DNA from: Tissierellales bacterium
Lineage (GTDB): Bacteria > Bacillota > Clostridia > Tissierellales > Tissierellaceae
Direction: 5' to 3'
Assembly: GCA_030146705.1 (NCBI GenBank)
Contig: JASLBE010000025.1
Location: 1-42,209 of the forward strand
Length of the DNA: 42,209 nucleotides
Of this stretch, positions 16,758-24,846 are shown piece by piece. Each line of letters opens with the position of its first letter. Positions within the stretch are counted from its first letter, which is position 1. A program made the translations under genes and the position numbers. The notes below the pieces were generated by a model. It worked only from the letters and a program-made list of their open reading frames with translations, was not told the DNA's origin and ran no database searches.

Positions 16758-17018
16758 TTAAATTAAGCCTGATAAAAATAGGATTCCATCAAAGGTAATC
16801 TCATAGTTTTCTTTTAAGTTCCCTGGACTCCTATACTCTGTAGTTAGTTTAATAAATCTTTTATCCTTTAGTAAGTCAAAAACCCTATGGATTTTTTCTA
16901 TCTTATAGCTGGCCAATTCCTCTTGTATAAATTCGTCTAATTCCTTCCTGCTAACATAGCTTTCAAAACTAGCTTCAAACTTACATAAAATTTTCTTCAT
17001 AATTTCTAAAGATTCCAC
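16758..17018 (-). CDS. Small hypothetical protein, possible winged-helix
   Basis: About 86 residues, not recognised as a named family. The pattern is two amphipathic helices (ESYVSRKELDEFIQEELASY and IEKIHRVFDLLKDKRFI) followed by a beta-hairpin-like stretch (KLTTEYRSPGNLKENYEITF). This resembles a small winged-helix fold and could be a DNA-binding protein, but no family motif confirms this. Two starts are possible: TTG at 17024 or GTG at 17018. The GTG lies nine bases from AGGAGG, a better spacing than the three bases to the TTG, so I use it. The strong ribosome binding site argues that the gene is real. It stands alone between the tRNA-Leu terminator and the nuclease gene. Confidence 0.6.
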   Translation of the reverse strand: MESLEIMKKILCKFEASFESYVSRKELDEFIQEELASYKIEKIHRVFDLLKDKRFIKLTTEYRSPGNLKENYEITFDGILFLSGLI

Positions 17019-17092
17019 AATCAACCACCTCCTAGCTTTAGAATATCAAGTTTTTTCCAAATATTCAATATATATCCTTAGGACTTATTAAC

Positions 17093-17121
17093 TTATGCCC
17101 AGGCCCATAATATGCTATAAT
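17093..17121 (+). promoter_or_regulatory. Predicted promoter of the nuclease gene
   Basis: A consensus -10 TATAAT at 17116-17121 lies about 20 bases before the start codon. The -35 position (TTATGC, 17 bases upstream) is weak. The divergent small gene starts about 75 bases to the left, so this short region probably serves both. Confidence 0.5.
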
Positions 17122-17141
17122 TTACTGGGAGTGATTTATCT

Positions 17142-17945
17142 ATGGATAGGAAAAATAAATTCAAGCTAGGTCTGGCTTTATTTTTAGCCATTAGCTTAAG
17201 TCTAACTGGATGTTCTAATGACTTGGATAGTCCAGCAAAAGAACCAGTCTTAGAAAGTTCAGAGACTAAAAAATCTGACCAGGCTTTGCCCCTAGAATAT
17301 GAAGAAGCTAAGGTCGTCAGAGTAGTTGATGGTGATACACTTGTAGTAAACTTTCAAGATAAGGAAGAAAAATTAAGGTTAATTGGTATGGATACACCTG
17401 AAAGTGTCCACCCAAATAAATCTAAAAATGTGCCTGAGGGAAAAATTGCCTCTGACTATGTTAAAGACCTGGTTGATGGAAAAGATATTAAACTAGAGTT
17501 TGATGTTGAACAAAGAGATAGGTATGGTAGGCTCCTGGCCTATGTCTACCTAGGAAATACTATGCTAAATAAACATCTTTTAGAAATAGGCTATGCCAAG
17601 CTAGCCACCTTTCCACCTAATGTTAAATATGTAGAGGACTTTAAAGAACTGCAAAAAAATGCTCGGGAAAATCAAGAAGGCTTCTGGGAAAGTGACCTCT
17701 TCACTAGTAAGGAAAAAGATTCTAGTAAGGATAGCTTAAATAATAAGACCAGTCAAAGTCTTAAGCAAAGTGAAAAAGAAGAAGCTAAAAATAGGAAGTT
17801 TATAGGAAGTACCAAGTCTAATAAGTTCCACTATCCAACCTGTAGCTGGGCCAAAAAAATTAAATCTTATAATGAACTTTACTTCTTAGATAGGGAAGAT
17901 GCCATAAACCAAGGGTATTTACCTTGTGGAACTTGTAAGCCATAA
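17142..17945 (+). CDS. Secreted lipoprotein thermonuclease (SNase) with C-terminal Ada-like metal-binding module
   Basis: A 267-residue staphylococcal-nuclease-type protein. A signal peptide ends in the lipobox LTGC with Cys24, so the enzyme is likely tethered outside the membrane. The SNase domain (about 53-185) keeps the three catalytic residues: Arg79 and Glu87 in LRLIGMDTPE and Arg130 in DRYGRLLAYVYL. A Lys/Ser-rich linker follows. The C-terminal module, about 218-267, holds FHYPTCSWA and LPCGTCKP. Its His230, Cys234, Cys262 and Cys265 resemble the Ada-type metal-binding domain found at the end of several secreted nucleases. It should degrade DNA or RNA for nutrient or competition purposes. 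It is monocistronic, with its own promoter and a shared terminator. Confidence 0.93.
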   Translation: MDRKNKFKLGLALFLAISLSLTGCSNDLDSPAKEPVLESSETKKSDQALPLEYEEAKVVRVVDGDTLVVNFQDKEEKLRLIGMDTPESVHPNKSKNVPEGKIASDYVKDLVDGKDIKLEFDVEQRDRYGRLLAYVYLGNTMLNKHLLEIGYAKLATFPPNVKYVEDFKELQKNARENQEGFWESDLFTSKEKDSSKDSLNNKTSQSLKQSEKEEAKNRKFIGSTKSNKFHYPTCSWAKKIKSYNELYFLDREDAINQGYLPCGTCKP

Positions 17946-17975
17946 AAATAAGCCCTATTATTTTACTATTATAAT

Positions 17976-18006
17976 AAAAAAGAGCCCCTAAAAGAGCTCT
18001 TTTTTT
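17976..18006. terminator. Bidirectional terminator between nuclease and chemoreceptor genes
   Basis: The 10-bp stem 17976-17985 pairs with 17996-18005 around a 10-base loop, with A-runs on one side and T-runs on the other. It sits between convergent genes ending at 17945 and 18017. Confidence 0.9.
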
Positions 18007-18016
18007 ATTTATATAC

Positions 18017-19813
18017 TTATAAAACCCGCATACCAACACCATAAATAATCCCCTTATTATTTATAGCTAGGTATTTATATAACTTACCATCTTCAACCCT
18101 TTTCTTAATAGGTGTTACTGCAAAATCAACATCCTTTTCCTTAAGTTTTATGAAAACTGGGTCAACTTCATAAATATTATAGCCTATAGTTTCAGGTTCA
18201 TTACACATGACCATAACCCCTTCTTTATTTGTTACATAAATAGATGTTAAGCCTAAGTCTTTGGCCATTTCCCCTAGCCTTTCATTAGTAAGATTTTCCT
18301 CTTCCATAACTAAGTTAGTATCTACTAGCATTTTTATTTCTAGGGCCTTGTCTTGTAAAACTTCTGAAAGACTATGGACCTTTTCCCCAATCTCTAAAAT
18401 CCTATCAGTAGAATCTACTTGCTCTTGTAGACTAGCTGTTGACTCTTCAGTTAAGGCAACAGTTTCTTCTGTAAACCCAACTAAATTTTGGATTAAACAG
18501 TCAATTTCCTCAGCCTTGACCTTGGTTAGCCTACCAGATTCAACCAGTTGTAAAACAGACCCACCAGCCTCATTGGTAATAGAGCTAGTCCTTTCAAAAA
18601 TCTCTTCTATCCTAATAATTTCCTCATACTGGTCTTCAACCGATTCAACAACCCTAGTTGTACTTTCATTGGACCTATTAATGCTAGATAAAAGTTCAAT
18701 AGAATCCTGGTCTATCCCTTCCACTAAGGAGGCTGTCTCCTCTGCAAGTTTTTGAATTTCACCTGCTACAACAGCAAAACCTGATCCAGCCTCCCCAGCT
18801 CTAGCAGCCTCTATGGAAGCATTTAAAGACAGGAGGTTAGTTTGCTTGGCTATCTCCCTTACACCACTAGCCTTCCTAGTGATATTCTCCGCATTTTTAC
18901 TAGTTATCCTAACTACCTCTTCTATTTCCTCCATAACCTTATTGGTTTCTTCTGCAATTTTCCTTAAGCCTTCAATAGCCTTAAGACCAACATCTTTTTG
19001 TTCTTCTATCTTGCTTATTTTGCTTTCCACATCTCCTATGTAGTCCCTATTTTTTTCTATAATACCTCCTAATTCCAAAACCAAGTTAGATATTTGCTCA
19101 GTATCTTCAGCCTGGCTTGCTGATCCCTTGGCTATTTCATCAACAGCAACTCCAACCTCTAATAAATTATCATTAATAATAGAATTCCTATGAACTAGGT
19201 CTCCAGAAACATCCTTTAATTCCTTAGATTTAGATAAAATTAAATTTGAAATACCCCTATTATTTTCAATGTTTTTATTGGCTTCTTCATTTTTTTCTGA
19301 AATTTCACCATTAATTTTTTCAATAGAAGAAGTCATAATAAGACTTATAGTGTATATGCAAACACTTGATAGTATTGCAAATTCAACCTTATCCAATTCT
19401 ATTCCAGCCATATAGGCCTTGTAAAAGAAAAAAATATTTATAATTATAGATACCTCTATAACTCTTTTAGTAAGCTTTTGGTCCATATAGACCATCGAAA
19501 TTATAATAATTGGAACCATAATTACAAAATATAAGATCCTATTTACAGTCATCAAGGTATATATATATGAAAACAGCATACTAAAACATAGTAAATACCT
19601 TAATATAAAAGAATCCTTATCCCTTATATAAATTCCAAAAGCTAAAGCGAATAATAAAATAGCCAAAAAGCTATAAATTAAAATTACACTATTGTCAATT
19701 ACCCCATTGAGTCCATTCATAATATGGCATATGATTGTAAATAGGAACATTATCCCTGTTGCAAGTAGCCCGCTCCTATTGTTGTCCTTTACATACCATC
19801 TCCTATTTTCCAT
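18017..19813 (-). CDS. Methyl-accepting chemotaxis protein with membrane N-domain and C-terminal sensor-like domain
   Basis: About 598 residues. Residues up to about 165 form a cluster of about six hydrophobic helices with no large extracellular loop. There is no HAMP domain that I can recognise. The cytoplasmic signalling hairpin follows, with the near-invariant tip IAKQTNLLSLNASIEAARAG (about 321-340) and GFAVVAGEIQKLAEET. After the hairpin a further 90 residues (about 506-598) hold a compact alpha/beta segment (GLTSIYVTNKEGVMVMCNEP ... YLAINNKGIIYGVGMRVL) that resembles a Cache/PAS-like sensor. No che or flagellar genes are near. A GTG at 19825 is open but lacks a ribosome binding site. 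The ATG at 19813 has GGGTGG eight bases upstream. Confidence 0.92.
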   Translation of the reverse strand: MENRRWYVKDNNRSGLLATGIMFLFTIICHIMNGLNGVIDNSVILIYSFLAILLFALAFGIYIRDKDSFILRYLLCFSMLFSYIYTLMTVNRILYFVIMVPIIIISMVYMDQKLTKRVIEVSIIINIFFFYKAYMAGIELDKVEFAILSSVCIYTISLIMTSSIEKINGEISEKNEEANKNIENNRGISNLILSKSKELKDVSGDLVHRNSIINDNLLEVGVAVDEIAKGSASQAEDTEQISNLVLELGGIIEKNRDYIGDVESKISKIEEQKDVGLKAIEGLRKIAEETNKVMEEIEEVVRITSKNAENITRKASGVREIAKQTNLLSLNASIEAARAGEAGSGFAVVAGEIQKLAEETASLVEGIDQDSIELLSSINRSNESTTRVVESVEDQYEEIIRIEEIFERTSSITNEAGGSVLQLVESGRLTKVKAEEIDCLIQNLVGFTEETVALTEESTASLQEQVDSTDRILEIGEKVHSLSEVLQDKALEIKMLVDTNLVMEEENLTNERLGEMAKDLGLTSIYVTNKEGVMVMCNEPETIGYNIYEVDPVFIKLKEKDVDFAVTPIKKRVEDGKLYKYLAINNKGIIYGVGMRVL

Positions 19814-20055
19814 TCTATCTACCACCCATATATTTATTTTAAATTACAACAACACAATTATTATAACACAATTTGATTTTTTATATAAAAAATTTTATCT
19901 TAAGAATATCCCTATTATTTCCTATATATAGACTATTTAGACTTATTGGCAGGATTAGGCATTACTTATTCTAGCTTTCTACTTTTGCCTTAAATTTTAT
20001 CCTATACTTTTATAAGGAGACAAGTGGTATAATACAGGATATTGGGGTGGTGTTT
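19814..20055. promoter_or_regulatory. Divergent promoter region of the chemoreceptor and cdaR-type genes
   Basis: AT-rich intergenic DNA without a gene. A minus-strand -10 TATAAT is at 19860-19865 with a weak -35 (TTATAT) 17 bases away. A plus-strand -10 TATAAT is at 20028-20033, about 22 bases before the CdaR-type start. No operator palindrome stands out. Confidence 0.5.
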
Positions 20056-21195
20056 ATGAATTTTTCTAGTAGTCTAGCCCAAAATATTACTGAGGAGTTA
20101 AAGGAAGTTGTAAATCAAGATATTAATTATTTCAACAGTAGTGGCTACATTATTGCCAGTACTAATAAGGATCGGATTGGGGACTTCCACCAAGGGGCTA
20201 AGAGGGTCTTAGAAACAAAGAAAGAATTAATTGTAGAATATGATGGTGAATTTTTAGGAAGTAAAAAAGGTATTAACCTACCAGTATATTTTAACGATGA
20301 TGTAGTGGGGGTTATAGGGATTACTGGGGATAAAACTGAGGTTGAACAGTATGGTAAGATTATTCAAAGAATAACCCAGATCCTAATTAAAGATGCCTAT
20401 CTTAAAGAAAAAAAGCTAAGGGAAGAAGAAACTAAAAAGCAGTTTATAGAGGAGCTCCTATTTAAGGATATGGATAATCCTGAATATTTTACAAACTGGG
20501 CTGAAATCCTAGGAATTGAATTGAATAGCTATAATAGTGTTGCTATTATAAATTTTTTTAATAAGGAGTCTAAAAATATTGTAAGTAGTGACCTTTATGA
20601 TAAATTTTATAAAATTATTGGGGATAATATTCTAATAAATCCAAATAATATGATTTTACAATCAGGAAAGAATATCATTATTATTTATAATTCTAAAATA
20701 GAGTTTAAGGAGGATATTTTAAACTCTATTAACAGGAATATAATCTCTAGTATTAATTCTAAATATAAGGATATAGTAATTAAAATTGGTCTTGGAAACC
20801 CTATTAATTCCCTGCTTAAAATTAGGGCTTCCTATTTGCAGGCCAGGAGGGCCCTAAGTATTGTATCTAGGTCTAAGTCTGAATCCATAAAGGCTTATAG
20901 TGACCTGGATCTTGAGATTATAATTGATTCTATTCCTGAAGCTGTGAAGCATTTTTATTTAGAAAAGGTTTTTAGGGACTTTAATTCCAAGGATTTTTTA
21001 AAATACTCTAATAATTTCTTAGAATATGTAAATTCTAATGGCAGTATTAAGAAGGCTTCTGATAACCTATTTATCCATAAAAATACCCTGCAATATAGGC
21101 TGAACTCTCTCCATAAGGAAACTGGATATAACCCTAGAGATTTAAAGGATATGATTATCCTCTACCTAGGCTTTATGATGTATAAATATAAATAG
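20056..21195 (+). CDS. CdaR/PucR-type transcriptional regulator (sugar diacid / glycerate regulator)
   Basis: About 379 residues. The N-terminal part (about 1-130) matches the putative sugar diacid recognition domain, including NYFNSSGYIIASTNKDRIGD and GVIGITGDKTEVEQYGKIIQ. A middle domain follows. The C-terminal PucR-type helix-turn-helix is at about 320-372 (SNGSIKKASDNLFIHKNTLQ ... LNSLHKETGYNPRDL). CdaR of E. coli activates glycerate and glucarate genes. Here the regulator lies directly upstream of a permease and glycerate kinase genes, so a similar local role is likely. The open frame begins at a GTG at 20047. The ATG at 20056 has GGGGTGG five bases upstream and is preferred. Confidence 0.92.
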   Translation: MNFSSSLAQNITEELKEVVNQDINYFNSSGYIIASTNKDRIGDFHQGAKRVLETKKELIVEYDGEFLGSKKGINLPVYFNDDVVGVIGITGDKTEVEQYGKIIQRITQILIKDAYLKEKKLREEETKKQFIEELLFKDMDNPEYFTNWAEILGIELNSYNSVAIINFFNKESKNIVSSDLYDKFYKIIGDNILINPNNMILQSGKNIIIIYNSKIEFKEDILNSINRNIISSINSKYKDIVIKIGLGNPINSLLKIRASYLQARRALSIVSRSKSESIKAYSDLDLEIIIDSIPEAVKHFYLEKVFRDFNSKDFLKYSNNFLEYVNSNGSIKKASDNLFIHKNTLQYRLNSLHKETGYNPRDLKDMIILYLGFMMYKYK

Positions 21196-21329
21196 TGTCA
21201 CATATATAAAAGCTGTATTTTAGTTTAGGGACTAAGATATGGCCTTTATTTTCCCTATTTATATGTTATATAGAATATAGTATTTATTATCAACTACTGC
21301 TAGACTATATATTAAGTTAAATAATATGT

Positions 21330-21346
21330 CATATTTCATAAATATG
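21330..21346. promoter_or_regulatory. 7-bp inverted repeat before the glycerate genes (candidate operator)
   Basis: CATATTT and AAATATG flank a 3-base centre in the 159-base gap between the regulator and the next gene, 26 bases upstream of the metallo-hydrolase start. It could bind the CdaR-type regulator, but the motif is short, AT-rich and unproven. The rest of 21196-21354 shows no gene. Confidence 0.3.
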
Positions 21347-21372
21347 ATGCTTATATGAAAGGAGGTAAAATA

Positions 21373-22182
21373 TTGAAGATACTTGCTATAATGGACAATT
21401 TACCAGGTAGCCATAAGGGCTTGGCCTATGAACACGGCCTATCCTTCTATATAGAGGGGAGTTATAATAAGCTTTTATTTGATTTTGGCCAAGGGGAGAA
21501 TACCCTTAAAAACTTTAAAAGTTTAGGCCTGGACCCTAGGGACTTAGACCTGGGAATTATTAGCCATAGCCACTATGACCATGCTAATGGGTTTATGGAT
21601 TTTTCTAGCTTTTTTAAGGGAAAAACCCTAATTACTGGTAGGGGGTTTTTTAATAAAAAATATGGGGTTGAAGATGAAATTTTATCCTATCTTGGACTTA
21701 ATTTTGACCATAGTTTTCTTAATAGGAATAATACTAAACATATTACTTTTGATGATTTTTATAAAATAGACGATGAATTATATTTAATTGGAAACTTTGA
21801 AAATTTAAGGCCCAACCCTAATTTTTTAGTCGAAAAAGATGGTAAACTTGAGCTTGATCTTTTCTCTGATGAAATTTCCCTAGTTATTAAGAGACCTGAG
21901 GGGATTTCTGTTTTACTTGGTTGCTCCCATCCTGGAGTCATACCTATGTTGGAGAAAATAGGATCCAAGTTCAATGAAAAAATTATAAATGTTTTTGGTG
22001 GAACTCATTTAATTGGAGATACTAAAAATCAAATTATGGAGGTTTTAAATAGTTTAAAATCTCTTGGTGTAAAGAATATTTATTTTTCACACTGTTCAGG
22101 TAGTAGGGCTTTGGATATTTTTGCCCAAGATAAAGACATTAATGCTAGGCCTCTAAAAACAGGGGCTGAAGTTAGATTATAA
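21373..22182 (+). CDS. Metallo-beta-lactamase-fold metal-dependent hydrolase (COG1237-like)
   Basis: About 269 residues. The family metal motif HxHxDH reads SHSHYDHANG, with His65, His67, Asp69 and His70. Later ligand-type segments are GCSHPGV and FGGTHLIGD, plus a terminal YFSHCSG. The pattern matches the COG1237 subfamily, which includes proteins labelled as methanopterin-synthesis-like hydrolases. Most members have no known substrate. An ATG at 21355 precedes the ribosome binding site. The TTG at 21373 lies seven bases behind AAAGGAGG, so it is the likely start. It stands between the CdaR-type regulator and the permease, 17 bases before the latter, which links it to acid metabolism. Confidence 0.88.
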   Translation: MKILAIMDNLPGSHKGLAYEHGLSFYIEGSYNKLLFDFGQGENTLKNFKSLGLDPRDLDLGIISHSHYDHANGFMDFSSFFKGKTLITGRGFFNKKYGVEDEILSYLGLNFDHSFLNRNNTKHITFDDFYKIDDELYLIGNFENLRPNPNFLVEKDGKLELDLFSDEISLVIKRPEGISVLLGCSHPGVIPMLEKIGSKFNEKIINVFGGTHLIGDTKNQIMEVLNSLKSLGVKNIYFSHCSGSRALDIFAQDKDINARPLKTGAEVRL

Positions 22183-22199
22183 CAGGAGGAGTATTGTAT

Positions 22200-23540
22200 A
22201 TGAGTTCAGCTTTTTTAATTTCGATCATAGCTATTGCAGTTATCTTAATGATTTTTGCAATTACTAAATTAGATATGCACCCTTTTATAGTTCTTTTACT
22301 AGTGACTATATTTGTAGGTGGAGCAACTGGTATAAGTCCTAGCGAAATCATTAAGCTTATGCAGGCTGGTTTTGGTGGGATAATGGGAAATATAGGTATT
22401 GTAATAATTGCAGGTACTATTATAGGTACTATTTTAGAAAAAACTGGTGCAGCCCTGACTATGGCTAACACTATCCTAAAACTAGTAGGTAAAGATAAGA
22501 GTGTTTTAACTATGAGTATTATAGGTTACATAACAGGGATTCCTGTTTTTTGTGATTCTGGTTTTATAATCTTATCTCCTATTTCAAGGGCACTTGCAGA
22601 ACAGTCTAATAAGTCTTTGGCTAGTATGGCTGTTGCCCTAAGTGGTGGTTTATATGCAACCCACTGCCTAGTTCCACCTACTCCAGGTCCACTGGTTATG
22701 GCTGGAAACTTAAATGCAGACCTGGGCCTACTAATATTAATTGGGTTAATAGTTTCTATACCAACAGTAGCCATAGCTGTTATCTATGCTAATAAGATTG
22801 GTAAAACTGTTAAAATTCCTGCAAAATCAGAATATACTATAGAGGAATTAGAAGAAAAGTTTGGCCAGCTACCAAGTGCCTTACACTCTTTTTCTCCTAT
22901 CCTAATCCCTATTATTTTAATTGGGTTAAAGTCTATAGTTAATTTCCCTTCCCTTCCACTAGGCCAGGGTAAGATTTTTAGCTTTATTGATTTTATAGGT
23001 AATCCAATTATAGCCTTAATAATAGGAATATTTTTTGCTATTTCTTTAGTTCCAAGCTCTGCTAAGTCAGATACCTTATCTTGGATTGAAGAGGGGATAA
23101 AAAACTCTGCATCAATTTTAGCAATCACAGGTGCTGGAGGGGCCTTTGGAGAGGTATTAAAGTCCCTGCCTATTGCTGAGGCAGTTGGTGGCTCTTTACT
23201 AACCCTTGGTTTTGGTATATTTATACCTTTTATAATTGCCATGCTATTAAAAACTGCTATGGGTGCTTCTACAGTAGCCATGATTGTTACTTCTACTATG
23301 TTTGCTCCCCTATTGGAAACTATGGGTTTTGCAAGTAGTATTGGTAGGGTCCTAGTAATTTTAGCAATTGGTGCAGGTTCAATGACTGTATCTCATGCAA
23401 ATGATTCATACTTCTGGGTTGTATCACAATTTTCTGATATGAATACTCAAGAAGCCTATAAGACACAGACTATTTTAACCCTGCTTCAGGGGTTAACAAC
23501 TATTTTAGTAGTATTTATATTATCCTTAATATTATTATAA
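22200..23540 (+). CDS. GntP-family permease (gluconate/glycerate type)
   Basis: Polytopic membrane carrier of about 446 residues with roughly 12-14 hydrophobic helices along its length. GntP-family features are seen: the early ITKLDMHPFIVLLLVTIFVG, the GIPVFCDSGFIILSPISRAL segment (about 113-132), ATHCLVPPTPGPLVMAGNLN, and the C-terminal SHANDSYFWVVSQFSDM. The family imports gluconate, glycerate and related hydroxy acids with protons. Followed 13 bases later by glycerate kinase, D-glycerate is the best guess for substrate. A TTG at 22194 is open, but the ATG at 22200 is better spaced from AGGAGGAG. Confidence 0.93.
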   Translation: MSSAFLISIIAIAVILMIFAITKLDMHPFIVLLLVTIFVGGATGISPSEIIKLMQAGFGGIMGNIGIVIIAGTIIGTILEKTGAALTMANTILKLVGKDKSVLTMSIIGYITGIPVFCDSGFIILSPISRALAEQSNKSLASMAVALSGGLYATHCLVPPTPGPLVMAGNLNADLGLLILIGLIVSIPTVAIAVIYANKIGKTVKIPAKSEYTIEELEEKFGQLPSALHSFSPILIPIILIGLKSIVNFPSLPLGQGKIFSFIDFIGNPIIALIIGIFFAISLVPSSAKSDTLSWIEEGIKNSASILAITGAGGAFGEVLKSLPIAEAVGGSLLTLGFGIFIPFIIAMLLKTAMGASTVAMIVTSTMFAPLLETMGFASSIGRVLVILAIGAGSMTVSHANDSYFWVVSQFSDMNTQEAYKTQTILTLLQGLTTILVVFILSLILL

Positions 23541-23553
23541 ATAGGAGGAGTTT

Positions 23554-24702
23554 ATGGATAATCTAAAAGTTTTAATTGCATCTGATTCATTTAAAGGAAG
23601 TGCAAGCTCTTTTGAGGTTGCAACTTCTATTGAAAAGGGAATAAAAAAACATAAAACAAATAAAAAAACAAACATAAAAATAAGGAAATTTTCAATTGCC
23701 GATGGTGGCGAAGGTACACTTGAAACCATTATAGGACAAGGGAACGGAAAATATATTGAATTAGATGTAGTTGGCCCCCTAGGGGAGCTAATAAATACCA
23801 GGTATGGTATTTTAAATGATATTGCTATAATAGAAATGGCCAAGAGTTCTGGATTAGATTTAGTTGAAGAAGGCAAGCGTAACCCTTTATATACTAATAC
23901 TTTTGGAGTTGGCCAAATGATCAACCACGCCTTAGATTTAGGCTGTGAAAAGTTTTATATTGCCATAGGAGGCTCTGCTACTAACGATGGTGGTGCTGGT
24001 ATGGCCCAAGCCTTAGGGGTAAGGTTTTTAGATTCTAATAATAAGGAGCTTGGTCTTGGTGCTCTTGCCTTGGAAAATCTAACTAAAATAGATCTTTCGG
24101 GTATAAATCCCAAGCTTAAAGATAAGGAGTTCACTATACTTTCAGATGTAGACAATCCCCTATGTGGGAAAAATGGGGCTTCCCATATTTTTGGACCTCA
24201 AAAGGGTGCTAGCTATGATGATGTACTTAGGTTGGATAGGATACTTTTAAACTATGGTAAACTCTTGGAAGATGCCTATAAAAAACCCCTGCTTAATGCA
24301 AGGGGGGCTGGTGCTGCTGGGGGGCTTGGTGCTGGCCTAATGGCCTTTTGTAATGCTAGGTTTAGTTCTGGAATTGAAACGGTAATGGAGCTAATTGGCC
24401 TTGAAGATGCTATTAAAAATTCAGACCTTGTTATAACTGGTGAAGGCCATATGGATAACCAATCAATTAGGGGCAAGACTCCTGTTGGGGTTGCCAAGTT
24501 GGCTAAAAAATACAAGCTACCTGTTGTTGCTATTGTTGGCGGTAGGAGTAATGACTTACAAGAAGTTTATAAAATGGGAATAGACTTAGTTATAGATATA
24601 GTAAGCAAGCCTATGGATCTTAATTTTGCTATGGAAAACGCCCTTGATTTACTAGAGATTGCCGGCGAAACAGCTATTAGGGCCTTTTTCCTAGGAAGAT
24701 AA
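23554..24702 (+). CDS. glxK: Glycerate kinase (GlxK/GarK family)
   Basis: Glycerate kinase type II of 382 residues, usual family length. It starts with LIASDSFKGSASSFEVA and contains the family blocks ADGGEGTLET, IGGSATNDGGAGMAQALG, LSDVDNPLCGKNGASHIFGPQKGA and TGEGHMDNQSIRGKTPVG. It phosphorylates D-glycerate to 2-phosphoglycerate or 3-phosphoglycerate with ATP (usually 2-phosphoglycerate in this class), feeding glycolysis. It shares the operon with the GntP permease and lies downstream of the CdaR-type regulator. AGGAGGAG is well placed before the ATG, and a terminator follows. Confidence 0.95.
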   Translation: MDNLKVLIASDSFKGSASSFEVATSIEKGIKKHKTNKKTNIKIRKFSIADGGEGTLETIIGQGNGKYIELDVVGPLGELINTRYGILNDIAIIEMAKSSGLDLVEEGKRNPLYTNTFGVGQMINHALDLGCEKFYIAIGGSATNDGGAGMAQALGVRFLDSNNKELGLGALALENLTKIDLSGINPKLKDKEFTILSDVDNPLCGKNGASHIFGPQKGASYDDVLRLDRILLNYGKLLEDAYKKPLLNARGAGAAGGLGAGLMAFCNARFSSGIETVMELIGLEDAIKNSDLVITGEGHMDNQSIRGKTPVGVAKLAKKYKLPVVAIVGGRSNDLQEVYKMGIDLVIDIVSKPMDLNFAMENALDLLEIAGETAIRAFFLGR

Positions 24703-24736
24703 GTTTCTAGTTATAATAATAATAAATATAAGTATT

Positions 24737-24766
24737 AAAAGGGTAGGCTTTGGCCTACTCTTTTTA
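24737..24766 (+). terminator. Terminator after glycerate kinase gene
   Basis: An 8-bp stem (24741-24748 with 24753-24760, one G-U pair) is followed by CTTTTTATTT. It ends the cdaR-region operon 35 bases after the stop. Confidence 0.85.
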
Positions 24767-24846
24767 TTTATAAACTATATTTAATATAATAATTACATTT
24801 TTTAGGATATAATTATTATAAGAAGTATTTATAAAGGAGGATTATT

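Noticed and set aside
19850..19880. Near-repeat of TTGTGTT upstream of the chemoreceptor gene
   Set aside because: Two short AT-rich copies overlap the -10 region. They are too short and degenerate to call as an operator.
22784..23281. 165-codon minus-strand frame antisense to the GntP permease
   Set aside because: Shadow of the permease. No recognisable domain, and the permease frame carries family motifs throughout.
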